NCBI RefSeq assembly: GCF_001638985.1
Contig: NW_017265167.1
Location: forward strand, 186,001 to 250,000
From: Phycomyces blakesleeanus NRRL 1555(-)
Lineage: Eukaryota > Mucoromycota > Mucoromycetes > Mucorales > Phycomycetaceae
Reading direction: 5' to 3'
Length of the DNA stretch: 64,000 bases
How positions within the stretch are numbered: the first letter of the stretch is position 1; each line of letters begins with the position of its first letter. Both the position numbers and the translations under genes were made by a program. Of the stretch, positions 1-10,984 are shown piece by piece. The notes beneath the pieces are model-generated. The model was not told the DNA's origin and did not search any database. It saw only the letters and a program-made list of their open reading frames with translations.

Positions 1-988
1 AATCTCTTGTAGCTCCTTGCTTTCTTGGTTTTCTGTTTCTCCACTCTAACAGGAATTTTCGAACAAGGTTGAGAAAACAGGTTCAAACTATTTTCGCACA
101 TTATCTTGTTCACTCATGGGTTTCCATGATCCAAGTATCGTTTGTCTATATGCGTATTCTTTAAGCCTATGGAAGGGCTATAAAAATGTATAGAGAAGAT
201 TAAAAGGTGTATTAAACTATCACTGAATTAAATTTACCATCGAGAATACATTTTGAGTATCCGAAGTTCAAACCCTTTGGAAGGCATGTTAACCAACTTG
301 ATGTTGTCGAGATATCTATCCATTTTTTTCTATAGTAAACTTTCTAAAGAAAACTATATATTAGCACAAATAAAATGTATTATTTTATTAACTTACATTG
401 ACATGCGCTGTGATATTCTCCATAATTTTATCAGGAAACTCCAACTTAAGCGCATCGCAGTTGTTTGCTTTTTAAAGCATCTCTATTTTTTTTTTCATTT
501 TGGCAACCCAAGTCTTTTGCTGTTGCTTTTGATAAGTATATTATTAAATTATATGCTAGACTATATAGTACAAACTTAATGTTAGTAGGATTGTCAGATT
601 TTTTTAGACAATAAATACTACTTACTAATATATACATATTTCAAAAAAATTAAGAAGAACATATCGACTATACATCGTGCGTGATTTCACAGCAAGTTTC
701 TTAACCAAGCCATGAGGTAGCTACATTCTCGATGGAGAAATCACCGCCAGATTCCTTGATTTCTAATATCGAATAAACTGTACATCAGCTACCCTATGCG
801 ATATATTCCAAAAAAAAACTCAATTAGATAACAATATATATACACTCTGAAAATAAAGCTTACTATAAGTTGTGGCCACAACGAGTTCTATAATTGATTA
901 CAAATTACACGAGCATCCCTCAGGCAACAATCTCAGTTGTGGGGTATTAAAGCTTGTTGCCTAGTCCAATACATTATGGGGAAACCTT
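1..988. other. AT-rich intergenic sequence, no gene seen
   Basis: No open frame here looks coding: the short frames on both strands have no recognisable motif and are rich in Leu, Ile and Tyr, as random AT-rich DNA gives. No tRNA-like fold was found. It lies outside the inverted-repeat element that begins near 989. Confidence 0.5.
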
Positions 989-1857
989 ATGCATCGGGGA
1001 ACCTTACGGACAGCATGGCAGGACAGCCTGGACAGCGTGTACCCTAAGTTTAGGGGGATGGCATTTCTTGGTGAGGGCCGACATTTTTATTCTACCGGAC
1101 CACAAATCTTGGCCTTTTTGCCGGCACGAAATAAGTCTATCTGGCTCCTAAGAATACATAATATTTGTATAAAGATTTTTTTGTGCTTTTCAAAAAAAAA
1201 AGAGGCGGGTGGGGGTTACTTACCAGCTGGTGCTGTCGAACTCTGGGTATATGTAGGTAAAAGAAAGACAAAGACATGATGCGCGTAAGCAGATCAATAT
1301 ATAATAAGATGTCAAACAAGATTGCGTCAAGATCTGGCAACAACTCCTTATAGTCCTTTGCATAACTAGCTACCGATACAGTACATTTGCGGTTAATTAT
1401 TATTTCTTTGTTGTCAAGTCTATATTTAGGGCTACTAATTGAATATACAGAATTTGTTTTTCATATGAGACGGCATATTATTAAGTTGCTCAAATACAAG
1501 CTGTGGCTCTTAATGAAAGTTAGGTGCCTGGCGAGAGATTAATGAATACAAAGTGTAGGGACAAAGTAGTAAAGCTAGTGGATACAATGAATATATTGTA
1601 TTTCTTTGAGGGTACACCATTTTGCCCTGAAGGATTAGAGAAAGATGCCGGTCTCCGGACAAGTAGTCAGAATTGATTAGTCCGGTTAGATAGAAATATT
1701 GTGCACCACCAGGAAACGTGGTTACGGTAAGATTGCTACAAAGTCTGATCCCGGCCCAAAAAATATGTATAGCCATTGAACTCCTTATTATGAGTGATAT
1801 CGCATACTTTCAGGCTGTCCAGGCTGTCCAGGCTGTCCGTAAGGTTTCCCTATGCAT
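989..1857. mobile_element. Candidate non-autonomous element with inverted ends carrying GGACAGCCT repeats
   Basis: The left arm at about 989-1036 and the right arm at about 1811-1857 are inverted copies of one another. Both read ATGCAT-(C/A)GGG, then AACCTTACGGACAGC, followed by tandem GGACAGCCT units. The right arm has three clean units; the left arm has one unit diverged to GGACAGCATGGCA. The left side also has an extra partial copy (GGGGAAACCTTATGCATC, starting near 978) just outside the arm. The interior has no credible transposase frame, so the element is either non-autonomous or eroded. I could not settle target-site duplications or assign a superfamily. Confidence 0.5.
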
Positions 1858-2249
1858 CTCATTTTATGACGCGACATTCTTGAATTGGCAGTTAATTCAA
1901 CTGTGACTCAAAATAAGGATTAGTGGCTTTTATATGCATTGAAACATGGCAGAATAATCTTGAAGTTTCTTTCGAGAAATTGACAACAAAATTATTTGTT
2001 ACATCATGTCCAACATTATGAACAATACAATTTACAAAATTTCAAACATTCAACAAGCCTTGGTCGATTCTTCTTTGGAGGGCATTAAAATGTTTCTCCT
2101 GAATACAATAATTTCAGTAAAATCAAGTGAATGGGAACAATGCCTCGACCGAATTAACTTAATGTGCTCGACAAAATAGACAAGAGGAATACAAAAGTTC
2201 AGCTAGAAAATTAGTCTTTGGAGAAACTAGAGGTTACCATTGAGCTGGA
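1858..2249. other. Degenerate sequence before the transposase remnant
   Basis: No open frame longer than a few dozen codons. It may be the eroded N-terminal part of the downstream transposase copy, but I see no motif that proves this. Confidence 0.3.
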
Positions 2250-4296
2250 AAATATACGCCAACACGCCAAGTACGTCTTACTCAAAAAGACTCCAAGACG
2301 TGCTCTTGTACTGTTGCTCTACAAATCAAGCAGAACATTGACAATAAAGGTGTTGTCACTTTCTGCCAGACAAAACCACATATAAACCATGTTCCTGATG
2401 AGAGGGAGGAAATAAGAGCACTTCCTTTGCCTTCAGCGGCAATCAGAATTATCGAAGAATAGTTTAGAGGTGGTAGCAGCTGTATAAGTACACGTATTTC
2501 TGTCCTTAGACAGATTGAGAATTGGGGTGTAGGTGTGAGAAAACTTAACTATAAAGATGTTTACGACAAGATTAGAAAGGGCTGTAGAGATAAATATAGA
2601 AAGCGTATTGTTTCTAATAAGATTTAAAAACATAATATAGATGAATACTCTTTTATATGCATTTAATTCTGATGAGATGGTATCTGTTTTAATCTGGCTG
2701 AAAGTAAAGTTGACGGGGCAAAAGTATTCCATATTTTTTTGAAAATCCTTCCCTTTATTCTACCACAAAAGACCTATTTTCTTTCGGCTTTCAATCACCA
2801 ATGCAAGTAGATGTTATGAAAATTTCGCAATCATTCTGTCTTGATGCCACCCACTGGATTTCTTCCAGAAAGACAGAAGTTTTGTATTCTTTGGTTACTT
2901 GCCATCTACAGACAGGCAAAGGGGTTTTTGCCGTGTACATGATCGCTAATAATAACAGTGTTGGTCCAATTAATCGGTGGCTCGTGCATCTCCGTGATAT
3001 GAGCAGTTTCTCGCCATTGAACATTTCGATTGACTGTAGCATTCCAAAAGTCAATACAGTCAAAGCTCGATATAGTGATAATTTTTTGGAAAATTTGGGT
3101 CCGTGCCTGCTTATTATCACTATTTTTCGATATAGTGATAGTGATAAAATTTGAATCCACCATCCATATCACTATATTGAGCTTTGACTGTATTATCACA
3201 ACAGCACTACCACATGTAGCAATCCACTATTGTGATTTTCACGTTCTTCGTGCTTGGCAGGGAAATATGGGCAGCAAAGTCAGCTTAAGTGGAGAGTATA
3301 CTTCGGGGCAGCTTAATGCATACAAGAAACAGCTCAAAGACTGCTTGAAGGACATGCTTGTTGAGTCTAATTAAGGTGTATTTCTGAGAAAGATTGAGGG
3401 CTTTAAGCAAGACGTGCAAAGGCAACCTCGATTTTTGGAGTACTTTGAAGCAAAATGGACTTCAAGTGAAATAATTTTGAAAAGATGGGGACGTCCGTAC
3501 GTCAATCAGGAGCATATACGTGACCAACAATTACGCGGAGACTTGGCAGAACCAGTTAAAGAAGGTATACTTTAAACGTACCCGAGTAAGAAGACTTGAT
3601 CGATTGGTGTCCATTTTGACAAACAACGTTGAATTCTACTACGAACAAGAGGTGGAGAGAATTCATCTCAACAATGGCAGAATGGGACCCGTTGAAAATG
3701 AACTATCAAGACATTCCCTTGCCGCCTCGCATATAACAGATGACATACTCCCTTCCATGCTCCTCAACCCTTTTGGTGAGATTGATAGCGGTATTAATAA
3801 TTCAAATGCTGAATAGCAAGTCAGGCAATTTATTACAAAGAACATATGGTATACCGTCAGTGTCGAGAACCACCTCATACAATACCGTACCTGCCAAAAC
3901 TTCTCGAGGCATTAAATACCGTGCAAGCACATTTATTTGGTCAATCGCCAAACGGGTATCAATTTTCAGTTCTTTTTGGAAAGAGAAAGTTCAATAATCG
4001 AATTGCAGAGACAAGAGCAAAAAGACGATGTTGTTGACGTAGTAGGTGAAGAGGTTGAGGAGAGAGGTGAGGTTGAGAAGAGTAGAAAAACTGCAGATGT
4101 CTTTGACAGGATTTGTGCCCATGCTACAGCAATCTACCGAGAGTTCGAAACCTTCCAGATTTCAAAGACAATCCCTGGTTTAGACCAAACGAAAGCTGAA
4201 AAGATAAAGATAGCGTTTTTGGATGCATTAAGGCTGTCAAGAGAGTATAAAGAAGAAAACCCTTCTTACTTTAAAGATTTAATCACCCAAAAATAA
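2250..4296 (+). pseudogene. Decayed MULE-type (Mutator-like) transposase
   Basis: Frames in this stretch carry the signposts of a MULE DDE transposase in the right order. CLDATH (about 2840) holds the first Asp, IDCS (about 3027) the second Asp, YCDFHVLRAWQ (about 3230) is the C/FH signature, and TNNYAETWQNQL (about 3525) has the catalytic-Glu region. A basic, charged C-terminal part follows at 3940-4296. The gene is broken by frameshifts upstream of 2800, a 134-bp MITE at 3057-3190, a TAA stop at 3372-3374, a frame change between about 3480 and 3520, and stops after 3813. The family call rests on motif order; a search against Repbase MULEs would settle it. It is not expressible as one protein in this state. 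Confidence 0.7.
3057..3190. mobile_element. 134-bp Tc1/mariner-like MITE with TA target duplication
   Basis: The element begins CAGTCAAAGCTCGATATAG and ends with the inverse sequence. The 24-bp terminal inverted repeats (3057-3080 and 3167-3190) differ at one base. Each side is flanked by TA (3055-3056 and 3191-3192), the target duplication of Tc1/mariner elements. A further CGATATAGTGATA copy lies inside (3128-3140). It has no coding capacity. It sits inside the transposase remnant, and element plus one TA equals 136 bp, which exactly accounts for the frame change between the two halves of that gene. Confidence 0.85.
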
Positions 4297-5463
4297 TAAA
4301 TAGATATATAGGTAAATATATCATTAAAATATCTTTCAAGTTCAAAAAATATATAGATATATATTTAATTGGTATAAAAACAGACATAATGGACACCTTT
4401 ATGCATCGAAAATCTTCCAATTATTTCCAAGTTGTCGGGTAACTGTACTGGCTTTTTTAAGGTTTGATCAATTTAATCTGGTGGGACATTCTATCTATAT
4501 CTCGGACATATTACTTAACTAAGCTCACAAGAAAGTATGTTAAATCTTCCCTTATCCTTTGTACTGTGGCTTTTATAAGTAGTTTAACAGCAAAAATAAG
4601 ATAATACCATTGGCTAACAATTTGAAAAAAAAGCATCTCTTACTGAACAAATTATTGCTCAGTATGAGATTATTGAATCTTGTAGTGTATAATTCTTGTG
4701 ATTTATTTAAACTTCTGTCATATTGCAACAAAGGAACTGTATCAATAATTCCAAGGACAAATTATATGTGTTTGCTCGGCTCAAGTACGGAGAAAGTTAA
4801 AAAGGTCTGTAAATTTAATAGAGTGGGAGATAGTATTGTGCCCTGGGATATAGCATGTAGAGCGTTTCTGGTATGGTTTCAAAGTTATCGTTCAATTTGA
4901 TAGATATAGCGTCAAGGAGGGAGGGATCGGTCTTTAGGCTTTCGATGAGCACTCAAATAAAGTCTTAAGAGAGTGTAGCTTTTTTTATTTTTCTATTCTC
5001 GTTCAGAGATCTCTCTCAAGCCATCCTCTTACAAAAAAACAAAGGAAAATAACTCGTTTTAATTAAAAGGTAGGTGACCCTGTTTCTTATCGTATGGACA
5101 GCCTTCTCAGGTCTGAACTGGAAAGTAATCTCATTATTCTACAGCACTGCTTATCTTGTCAGAATGAACAAAATTTACCAGCGGCACTGTATCATACTAT
5201 GATAGGAATCTGTATCACTATTTATTAATAAAAAATAATTATACAAAAAATATATAAGGTCCAATCAGATAATTTCTTATTTTATTTTATTTTATTTTTA
5301 AATAATAATATTAATTTCGTTACAAGAAGTATTTTATTTATTTATTTGTTGTTGTTATTATTTTATTTTATATATATTTTTAATATTTAAACATGTGCTT
5401 ATGTATGTATGTATTTGTGTGTGTGTATATGTGTGTGTATATGTGTATGTATGTAGATATTAT
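4297..5463. other. AT-rich intergenic sequence
   Basis: Contains TTATTTTATT and TGTATGTATG type simple repeats (5280-5450). One 96-codon plus-strand frame (4610-4900) has no recognisable domain and is not called as a gene. The last part probably holds the 3' end of the minus-strand zinc protein transcript. Confidence 0.4.
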
Positions 5464-5924
5464 TTATTTAGCAAAGGTGCTTTCATCAGGAATAGGATCT
5501 TTGGGGTGCTTGGCCTACAGATATAAATAAATAAATAAATATAAGCTTTTTTCTTTAATACTTCTTTTTCCTTTTGTGTATAATAATCTTACCTCCATGT
5601 GTTGAACAAGCAACTTGTAATTGGCCATTCCAGAGAAACACTTGGGACATTTGATCTACACATTCAACAAGTCATTACTACCCCTTGCGTTTTGTGGTCA
5701 TCACAAGTCCTGTATTACCTGCAGACCAGCAGCACGGGCACCTAGCTGAGAAACACCTCCAGCACGCTTAGCAGCTTCCTTTTGTGCCTTTTGTCTATTT
5801 CGATTTAAATCATTAATATTGATAGCTTTACTGCACACGCACATATTATCTGATAATTTTTTTTCTACACCTATATTTATTAATTAACTTACCTAGCTTG
5901 TTCCTTTTGAGCACCACGGGCCAT
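5464..5924 (-). CDS. Small SERF-like C2H2 zinc protein (ZNF706 type)
   Basis: Four exons on the minus strand join into about 85 residues. Residues 1-45 start MARGAQKEQA and continue in a Lys/Arg/Gln-rich stretch resembling the 4F5/SERF motif. The C-terminal half has one C2H2 finger, CPKC (C51, C54) with H67 and H72, followed by the KHPKDPIPDE tail typical of animal ZNF706 and plant At2g23090-like proteins. Introns have clear gtaag or gtaat donors and ag acceptors near 5893-5832, 5721-5660 and 5582-5516. The start is the first ATG, which heads the conserved MARG motif. Members of this family are small nuclear or cytosolic proteins of poorly known role. Missed by simple ORF calling because every exon is short. 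Confidence 0.85.
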
Positions 5925-6846
5925 GGTAGTAAATATATAAAGAGAGAAAGAGAAAGAGAGAGAAAGAGAGAGAGAGAAAAGGGAAGAGAGAAAATAATTT
6001 AACAAAGGGGGTGGGTTGCCCATATTGTTATTCTGATTTCTTATTCGAACCTTTCAAGCGCCGTTTATGAAAATTTTCGAAAGATATTGTACAAAGAGAA
6101 TCATCTAATCATATCATATCATATCATACACAACACAAAACCAAAGGTTGTCATGGAATTAAATTATGTAATGATAATGTAAAGACATTGTCATAATCGG
6201 CTTTTTTTTTTAGCTTACATTGTGTATAATATATATATGTACATACAGGAATCAAAGTTGTATTAGAGTCATATGTTTCTGTGAAAAAAAAGTATCAGTA
6301 TCCTATCTGCTGAATAAACATAGACATATAAGATATAGTATTGGTCATTGTTGCATATTTACTCGTGTTTTATTTTATTTGCAGGCGTGATGTTGTTAGA
6401 ACGATCTCGTAAATGACAACCCTAAATAATCCACCAATTTGCTCTGTAAATTCACCTGGCTCAATCAAGGTAGTTGAGTATATTGAGTTAATTAACTACA
6501 ATTCCTTATGTCTTTTAATAAAAGCTTAAAAAATAAATAAAGAAAAATGGATATCGGATTCTAATAAGATGGCTTGACCATGTCACAATTCTCGGGATAT
6601 TTGAAGATGCTCTGATTCTCCAGATAGCATTCCTTTAATAATACTCACTTTTATATACATACACATATATATATACAGATATACATATATTTGAAATAAT
6701 AGGGAATAGTGTCAGAGATACTAGAAAAGATTATCAAGATAAAGTCACTTGAATATGTTGCTCATTATATGATACAACAGAAACATTTCTTATATATAGC
6801 CCCTGAGTGCACCTCCCTTGCTTGCTATTAAACATTTCAAAGATCA

Positions 6847-6881
<35 letters not shown>

Positions 6882-7210
6882 GTCACTAGAAAATAAAAAT
6901 AAAAGGCTACCAAAGATGCATCAATATATATATATGGTTAAGAGCTAAATGAATTTGTGACAAAAGTAAATCCAAAGAAATCATGCATTCCCATCCCCTT
7001 GATTTATTCCTTTCTGTCTTGTCTTTAAAATAATAATACTAATAAGCAATTCTCGGTGCCAGTAGATCAAGTACCTCTCTTTCGCTTCTCTTTCTAATTT
7101 TCTATATATATATATCTCCTTCTTTTGTGTGTGTGTAAATACATACATACAAAAATCACAAAGCTTTACTTCCATACCTCTTTCTCTTGCTCTTATCAAA
7201 ATCAACAGAA
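5925..7210. other. Intergenic region between divergent genes
   Basis: Upstream of the zinc protein start is a GA-rich tract (5940-5990), pyrimidine-rich on the transcribed strand. A (TA)n run lies at 6850-6877. No coding frame is supported. It should contain promoters for the zinc protein (-) and the coiled-coil gene (+). Confidence 0.4.
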
Positions 7211-9398
7211 ATGGCATTAACTACTGGAAAATCAAAAGGGAAACCAAACTGTGAACCCTTGAGCTTATCACCAAGAGGATCAAAAACCGATTCAGTGCAA
7301 TTATCCGGAAGGGGAGGTGAGCAGCTCATGTTGAATTTTCATTTTGAACTGTTCACCAATGGCTCAAGATATCACTTGTCTAGTCAAAGTTCTTCCGGCC
7401 AAGAAGAAAGAGAATACTATAATGAGCACAAGACAGTATCCATGGTACTAATAAGCTTTAGTCTAGACATTATTTCTTTGTTCCTGTTTTATCACCATCT
7501 TAGAAGAGAGAGAGAAAGAAAGAGAGTTGGTGTGTGCATGTGTGCTTTACTACTATTAATATTTAATATTGCTATTATTACCATTAATATTCTTATTCTT
7601 ATTCTTATTCTTCTTAAAACTGAAACTAAAATAAAAGTAACAAAACAAATAAGTGGGCGGAAAACCCTTAGGACCTTTTTCCCATTCCTGTTAAACGAAA
7701 GAAACACTTATATCATCATAATTATCATCATCATCGTTTTTATTTTAAATCTGCCAATCTAAAATCTGTAGGAATATAAACGCATCAAAGAGTTGTCTCA
7801 CCCGTTCAGTCAGTCGGCCACTATTATCCCAATCACCTTCTCTTTCTGCCTTGTCTCTCGGTACATCATACACTTCTACCCTTATATCTGCCTCTACATC
7901 TACCCCTTCTAAAAACGAGGCTGAGTCCAGACAAAGTATACCAATATCAGGAGAGGACATCGCAGCTCATCAAACTTTTGAAAAGATCGGCACAATGTCC
8001 AAAGTAGAAAAATCACAATCCCTAAAGCAACACGAATACGAATACAAATATGAAGCCCAAGACGAAGACGATGGAAATGAAGACGATAATGAAGATGAAG
8101 ATGAAGACTATGTACTCGTTCACGAGATCTCCTTTACACATCAGCCACCAGTAGCTCAGGATAAACATCCTCAAACTCCAGGTAGGATATAAATTATATA
8201 TATGTTCTTTTTAATAACCTATGGATTATTATTTCTTTACTGTGTGCCTTGGGTTTGTACACTTTGAATAAAACAAAAAAGAAGAAGAAGAAGAGGATTT
8301 GTATCAGGTTGACTCTTGTGGAGACAATTCCACAAAAATCTCATTGGAAAACAGAGAAAATGCAACCAGATCATCCCCATTTCCATTGTTACCTCCAATC
8401 ACATCGTTTAGAGACAAAGGCATGCAAGAGTCATCAGACGTTTCTCATGCAAACACTTTAAAGAATGAACCTGAGATTTCTATTCCACCACATCCAGATA
8501 TCGAAGAATTGTTTGAAAAAGAGAAAAGAACAGTTCTTGTACTTCAGAAACAGAAAGAGGGTAACGTATTGTATTGTATGGCTATAAGGAAGAAGAAGAA
8601 GAGAGAGAGAAAGCGAAAATAGAAGGTGAATATTAAAATCTTCTTTGATTTCTCTTTCTTTCTTTTTTGTACCAGCCATTTCAAAGGATCTTTCTTATTT
8701 TAGTCAAATTGTTGACGAACTTACAGCCCAAAACACATTTTTAGAGAAAAAACTAGAGAGCGAGATAGTAAGTTTTTGCTGTTAATATCTTCTAGTTCAA
8801 TATTCTAAGCCAAAACCAAATAATATGAATTGGGTCTAGTCAAAAAGCCGATGCAAAGACGAAGATCTTAGTTTTCTACTGGACAAAATAAGAGCAGTAA
8901 ATAACAAGGCCAGGTAAAGTAGTGCTTTCTTTGACTATACAGTATATGTACTGATAATTTTATTTTTGGATTGGTAGGGATATGGAGAATATATCAAAAA
9001 AGGCCAAGGCAGAACTTGAGGTATATATATATACATATAAAGAACAAATCCAGCGTGGGAGCATTTGGTTGATCAATAATTGACTTGCACTGTAAATATT
9101 AATCTTATTTATTAGATTGCACAAAAGAAAGCTAGTGCTGATCAAGAAAAACTTTTGATTGAACTTCAAGAAAGAAATTCGACCATCGAGCTACTAAAAG
9201 TAATTAATATCTTGTGAATATTCTATTCATTTACCTCTAAAATTACTAATATGTATTCATATGTATCTACGTGATTAATAGACTTGTTTAAATGATGCCT
9301 TGAAGCAAGTAGAGATGCTTACTACAAAGGAATCCACTAAATATCACAAAAGAGAACCTTCCAGAAAGTATAGTCCAGATTATACCTCTCTCTTCTAA
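7211..9398 (+). CDS. Unrecognised coiled-coil protein, multi-exon
   Basis: Read as about eight exons. The first (7211 to about 7435 or 7444) starts MALTTGKSKGKPN. The second begins near 7772-7791 and ends at the gtaggat donor near 8182; it is Ser/Thr-rich, then very acidic. The third, 8282 to about 8561, ends in EELFEKEKRTVLVLQKQKE. Then come short exons near 8677-8768, 8840-8914, 8977-9020, 9116-9199 and 9282-9398. The later exons are rich in Lys, Glu, Leu and Ala with heptad-like spacing, so the C-terminal half is probably a coiled coil. No known domain was recognised. The join of exons 1 and 2 is not certain: the best acceptor (about 7771) gives the wrong phase for either obvious donor. 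Possible roles such as cytoskeletal or spindle-pole scaffold are only guesses from the coiled coil. Confidence 0.6.
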
Positions 9399-9869
9399 CA
9401 AGAAATTAAATGCACGCCCACCCATATAATATATACATAAACTTATAAGTATGCCACCATAAAATACTCTTCTCCAATATGCTGTTGGTGCAATTAAGTA
9501 GACCCATGACTTGTCCATACTGAAATATAAAAATCTCAAACCCTTTAGAAATCAATTGAAACATACACACACACATATATATAAATTAAGTGGAGAAAAT
9601 ATCAGCCAGGAACCTTTTATTGATAAGTTGTATGTTGGTGAATACTATAACAATAATAAAAGATCAAACCATTCTGGGGAATAAAATACATTTAATGATC
9701 GCCACAATAGCTGTTTAATTGCACAGAACATGAATGTCACGTGAAAATAAGAAAGTACTTGATCAACTAACATCCTTTTTTCTTTTTTCCCTTCACTCCC
9801 TATCCCTATTTCTTGCTCTTATACATACATACATATATTAATAATATTAATAATATTTCTTTATTTGCC
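9399..9869. other. Short intergenic region between two plus-strand genes
   Basis: AT-rich, with pyrimidine-rich tracts (9775-9820) just before the next start codon, a pattern also seen before other genes of this window. No coding frame supported. Confidence 0.4.
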
Positions 9870-10715
9870 ATGTCTCAAGTCGAGTATTGGCGACAAGTAT
9901 GCACAAATGCCTTCAATGGCGATCCTAGAGCAGAACAAATTGTCATGTCCGTCGAGAAATTAAATCAAACAACTACTGACACCATAATAATCACACCTGC
10001 AAAGCAGCAACCAGGGCAACCTCCCAGAGGCCTAACAGTAGATACCCTCGAGAATCTTGGATTTAAGCTTACTCCATCCAGCACACCACCAACATACCAG
10101 CTACCTACAATACTACTTAAAGCAATGGCACAAACAAAACGTGAAGCACGCGAACAATGGCATATCGATCGTCAAATAGCCCTCTCTCGCCACCTGGATG
10201 AATCTCTTCAACACATCACAGTTCCTCATGTGACAGGTACACAACGTTTGGCTCTTTTACAAGAGTTCTCCAGGACACACGATACAAACCTTGGCTCGGT
10301 TCCATTTTTAAGGGCATTCATTGGGTTCCTGGAATATCAGCTCAAACACCCTAAAAACCTTGCAGAGTGGCAATTGAGCGAATATGCTCTGACACAGAAT
10401 GGAGAGGATTGTATGATGGACTACATTCGCATTCTACGTGTATTTGGAATGCAACTTGTATACCGCGATCAAATGCCTGAACAAGCTGTAGCAATAACAA
10501 TAGAGGATCCATTCATCACTTGGCGGATGAACGACCAATTGTCAAATCGAGACATTCAGGACATGTTAAAATTATTACCTAAACATACTGGAGCAAAAGA
10601 CCAGTACCAGGTGTCTGGTTTGCCCCGCTTAAGCTTTATCGAGAAGCCACAGAGTCTATTAGGCTGGATCAAATATATGATCTTCACTTGTTTCTCATTT
10701 TTACCTTTTCATTAA
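9870..10715 (+). CDS. Hypothetical protein, single exon, 281 aa
   Basis: An intact frame from ATG 9870 (MSQVEYWRQV). An upstream in-frame ATG at 9813 would add 19 residues of low-complexity Ile/Asn/Tyr and is less likely. The protein is polar, with a Gln/Pro-rich linker around residues 45-60 (KQQPGQPPRG). A mostly helical-looking part from residue 90 on includes WHIDRQIALSRHLDE and LLQEFSRTHD. The last 20 residues are hydrophobic and aromatic (IKYMIFTCFSFLPF), so it could be tail-anchored, or an intron near 10670 has been missed. No family recognised. Codon use looks like that of neighbouring genes, so it is likely real. Confidence 0.6.
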   Translation: MSQVEYWRQVCTNAFNGDPRAEQIVMSVEKLNQTTTDTIIITPAKQQPGQPPRGLTVDTLENLGFKLTPSSTPPTYQLPTILLKAMAQTKREAREQWHIDRQIALSRHLDESLQHITVPHVTGTQRLALLQEFSRTHDTNLGSVPFLRAFIGFLEYQLKHPKNLAEWQLSEYALTQNGEDCMMDYIRILRVFGMQLVYRDQMPEQAVAITIEDPFITWRMNDQLSNRDIQDMLKLLPKHTGAKDQYQVSGLPRLSFIEKPQSLLGWIKYMIFTCFSFLPFH

Positions 10716-10984
10716 ATAATATTTATATATACACACATATTGTTGAAGATCTTGAAGGCGATCACATTTAACATTTAACATTCTCATCCTAAACCCTAGA
10801 ACCCAGCATAGATACATATGTAGTAAATGTACTCATGTACTCATATATGTATATAGTGTTTTATCCTTTTTGTTTTATTCTAGACGTAAAAAAATAACAG
10901 ATTGCAAGTACAAATAATGTTGTTGCAAAAAAGCTACCCTGTCCAAATACTCCTTTTGTTTTATTTTAAAATTATTATTATTTT

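Noticed and set aside
4610..4900. 96-codon plus-strand frame after the transposase remnant
   Set aside because: Leu/Lys/Ser composition typical of AT-rich noise and no domain; the minus strand reads slightly more protein-like but is broken by stops.
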